Shown: positions 6,235 to 7,566 of the stretch, piece after piece | How the letters are laid out: every line of letters starts with the position of its first letter | Numbering within the stretch: the first letter of the stretch is position 1 | Source: Desulfobacterales bacterium | GTDB lineage: Bacteria > Desulfobacterota > Desulfobacteria > Desulfobacterales > Desulfosalsimonadaceae | Length of the DNA stretch: 7,566 nt | NCBI GenBank assembly: GCA_029933295.1 | Contig: JAOZOL010000115.1 | Coordinates: forward strand, 1 to 7,566 | Direction of reading: 5' to 3' | Made by a program: the position numbers and the translations under genes | The notes under the pieces: generated by a model | Database searches by the model: none | Told to the model about the DNA's origin: nothing | The model's input: the letters and a program-made list of their open reading frames with translations, nothing else

Positions 6235-7507
6235 CGGATTTAAACTCCGATAAATTACCGGATTCATCAAATTTTATTTTATTCCAGGAAGAAATCAAAT
6301 CAAGTTTTTCGTTGGCAAGAAGTTCTCCTTCCAGTGTTTTAGATACCTGAAGAAATTCAAGGGAGGCGGTGTTTTTTATTCGAACAACCCTTAAATCTTC
6401 AGCAGAAGCACAACCTGTTGTTTTTATGCACGCGTCCAGACATTGTTGATCTGTATCAAAATAAATTGGAATGGCCGCCTTTTCCGGTGAAATTGCCGTA
6501 ATGGCATTCACATAGGTTTTTTCGATATCCAGATTATCAACAAGCCGACGGGTGGTAACATCGGCAAGCCCGATACCGTTTGCATTTCCATCAGACCCCG
6601 GAGATAAATCCCGGACAAATATCCGTTTCACATGGGGCTGCATATTGAAATCCCCGACAATATCACGATGCCTGCCGGTAATATTTGAATCCATGCCGAT
6701 ACCGGAAATATCTTTGCCGATTTCATCCACAATCAAAATGTCAATATTGTCAAAGGGGATACGCCCCATTAAATGATAGGCATCCTTTAAAATGGCCTTT
6801 TCACGGTCAATCAGGTCATCCGGAAAAACAATTTCAACTCTGGCAAGCTTTCCGTACCCGTCTTCCAGCAAACCAATCCCGAATAATATATTTAATTTGT
6901 TAAGCAGAATTTTTGCAGCATCCTCGATAACAGCAAATGTATGTCTGACCGCATACTGATGGAATTCAGATGCGCCTTTTGCCTTGCCAAGCCCGATGGC
7001 CATCATTTTACACAGCCCGCTTTCGATGTCTGCTTTAAATTTTGTATGCGGTTTAATACGGTTTATGATGACCACATGATCGGCTGAAAGGGCTGCCTTT
7101 GAAACATATACCTTCAGCCCTGAAGGGAGGGTGGCAATAGATTCGGTTTCCATATCCGCAAGGATGGGGACATTCATTGTGGTTTCAGTAATTTTATATT
7201 TGGCAAGCACTTCTTTCTGGCCGCCGGGTGTAGCACCACCATGGCTTCCCATCGCAGGAATAATAAACGGTTTAAATCCCCTTTGCTCTAAGAATCGTAA
7301 AACTTGATCCAGGACATCATGGATATTATCTATATTCCTGCTGCCGACCGCCACCGCAACGGTTTCCCTGTTTCCGGCTCGACAGTGGTCAGGTATCGCA
7401 TGAAAAATTGACCGGCATGTTTGAGCAACATCCTTAATCTCAGACGAAAAAAGCTTTTGCCGGACAAATGCCATATCCGGAAATTTGAACATAGAATGAT
7501 TATTCAT
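6227..7507 (-). CDS. LarA-like nickel-pincer-dependent isomerase family protein (DUF2088)
   Basis: The protein resembles the LarA N-terminal (DUF2088) family, where a nickel pincer nucleotide covalently held by a lysine drives racemisation or epimerisation of 2-hydroxy acids. From ATG 7507 it has 426 residues. PAMGSHGGATPGG (about 84-96) matches the LarA Gly-x-His loop with a catalytic His; NRIKPHTKFKADIESG (about 149-164) supplies a second His; LCKMMAIGLGKAKGA..FH (about 165-183) carries the Lys and His placed like the cofactor-anchoring Lys and nickel-binding His. A GTG at 7534 would add nine residues but borders a probable repeat; ATG 7492 is also possible, and no start has a good ribosome-binding site. 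The gene overlaps the ogt-type gene by 8 bases. No larB, larC or larE cofactor gene is in view. Substrate unknown; lactate should not be assumed. Confidence 0.85.
   Translation of the reverse strand: MNNHSMFKFPDMAFVRQKLFSSEIKDVAQTCRSIFHAIPDHCRAGNRETVAVAVGSRNIDNIHDVLDQVLRFLEQRGFKPFIIPAMGSHGGATPGGQKEVLAKYKITETTMNVPILADMETESIATLPSGLKVYVSKAALSADHVVIINRIKPHTKFKADIESGLCKMMAIGLGKAKGASEFHQYAVRHTFAVIEDAAKILLNKLNILFGIGLLEDGYGKLARVEIVFPDDLIDREKAILKDAYHLMGRIPFDNIDILIVDEIGKDISGIGMDSNITGRHRDIVGDFNMQPHVKRIFVRDLSPGSDGNANGIGLADVTTRRLVDNLDIEKTYVNAITAISPEKAAIPIYFDTDQQCLDACIKTTGCASAEDLRVVRIKNTASLEFLQVSKTLEGELLANEKLDLISSWNKIKFDESGNLSEFKSDE
6245..6248 (-). promoter_or_regulatory. GGAG ribosome-binding site supporting ATG 6234 of the ogt-type gene
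   Basis: CTCC on the plus strand reads GGAG on the coding strand, ten bases before ATG 6234 and inside the last codons of the upstream isomerase gene. No comparable site precedes the alternative ATG at 6270, so this decides the start and fits a coupled overlap. Confidence 0.45.
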
Positions 7508-7543
7508 AATAAAATTAATACCTGAATTTTGCACGAGTCGGAG

Positions 7544-7566
7544 GCTTCCATATGCAAGGCATTTAA
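7544..7566. repeat. Probable beginning of a third palindromic repeat copy, cut by the window end
   Basis: GCTTCCATATGCAAGGC (7544-7560) aligns with GCTCCGTATGCAAGGC at 1184-1199 in element A with one extra T and one substitution. In element A this segment lies just inside the left arm. Bases 7532-7543 show weaker resemblance to that arm. The centre and right half would lie beyond the window, so this is a tentative call. Confidence 0.38.

Noticed and set aside
1..7566. CRISPR arrays, tRNA or rRNA genes, transposase genes
   Set aside because: No regularly spaced direct repeats, no cloverleaf or rRNA-like segments, and no transposase or integrase motifs were seen on either strand.

Overview
The window reads as a piece of chromosome from an anaerobic, probably sulfate-reducing Desulfobacterota (deltaproteobacterial) lineage. 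This is inferred from protein style, from a ribonuclease J gene directly followed by ftsK, from a nickel-pincer (LarA-type) isomerase homologue, and from large palindromic intergenic elements. No marker gene fixes the taxon. All intact genes lie on the minus strand. The only plus-strand coding trace is a decayed toxin-antitoxin locus at the left edge.

Layout from left to right. Positions 1-259 hold the tail of a probable antitoxin and a VapC/PIN toxin gene reduced to its two ends by an internal deletion and frame change. A hairpin (264-306) separates it from a convergent class I SAM-dependent methyltransferase (337-984). The gene-free stretch 985-1293 holds an AT-rich leader with a weak promoter candidate and a 125-bp palindromic repeat, element A (1168-1292), which stops one base short of the ftsK stop codon. 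The DNA translocase ftsK (1294-3495) and ribonuclease J (3513-5165) follow; in transcription order rnj comes first, 17 bases before ftsK. A second palindrome, element B (5170-5282), ends four bases before the rnj start codon, and a lone copy of its arm lies at 5316-5332. Further right is a second minus-strand cluster: a LarA-like isomerase homologue (6227-7507) overlapping a methylated-DNA--cysteine S-methyltransferase (ogt type, 5710-6234) by 8 bases, then a 110-residue protein of unknown function (5351-5683). The right edge carries what looks like the start of a third repeat copy.

The rnj-ftsK pair probably forms one transcript linking RNA decay/processing with chromosome segregation genes. 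The isomerase-ogt-hypothetical trio is probably a second transcript with no obvious common pathway. The most unusual content is the repeat family. Elements A and B have unrelated 17-18 bp terminal arms, but share a core whose GTAC-N5-GTAC centre falls at the exact midpoint of both palindromes. They sit tightly against the end of ftsK and the beginning of rnj.
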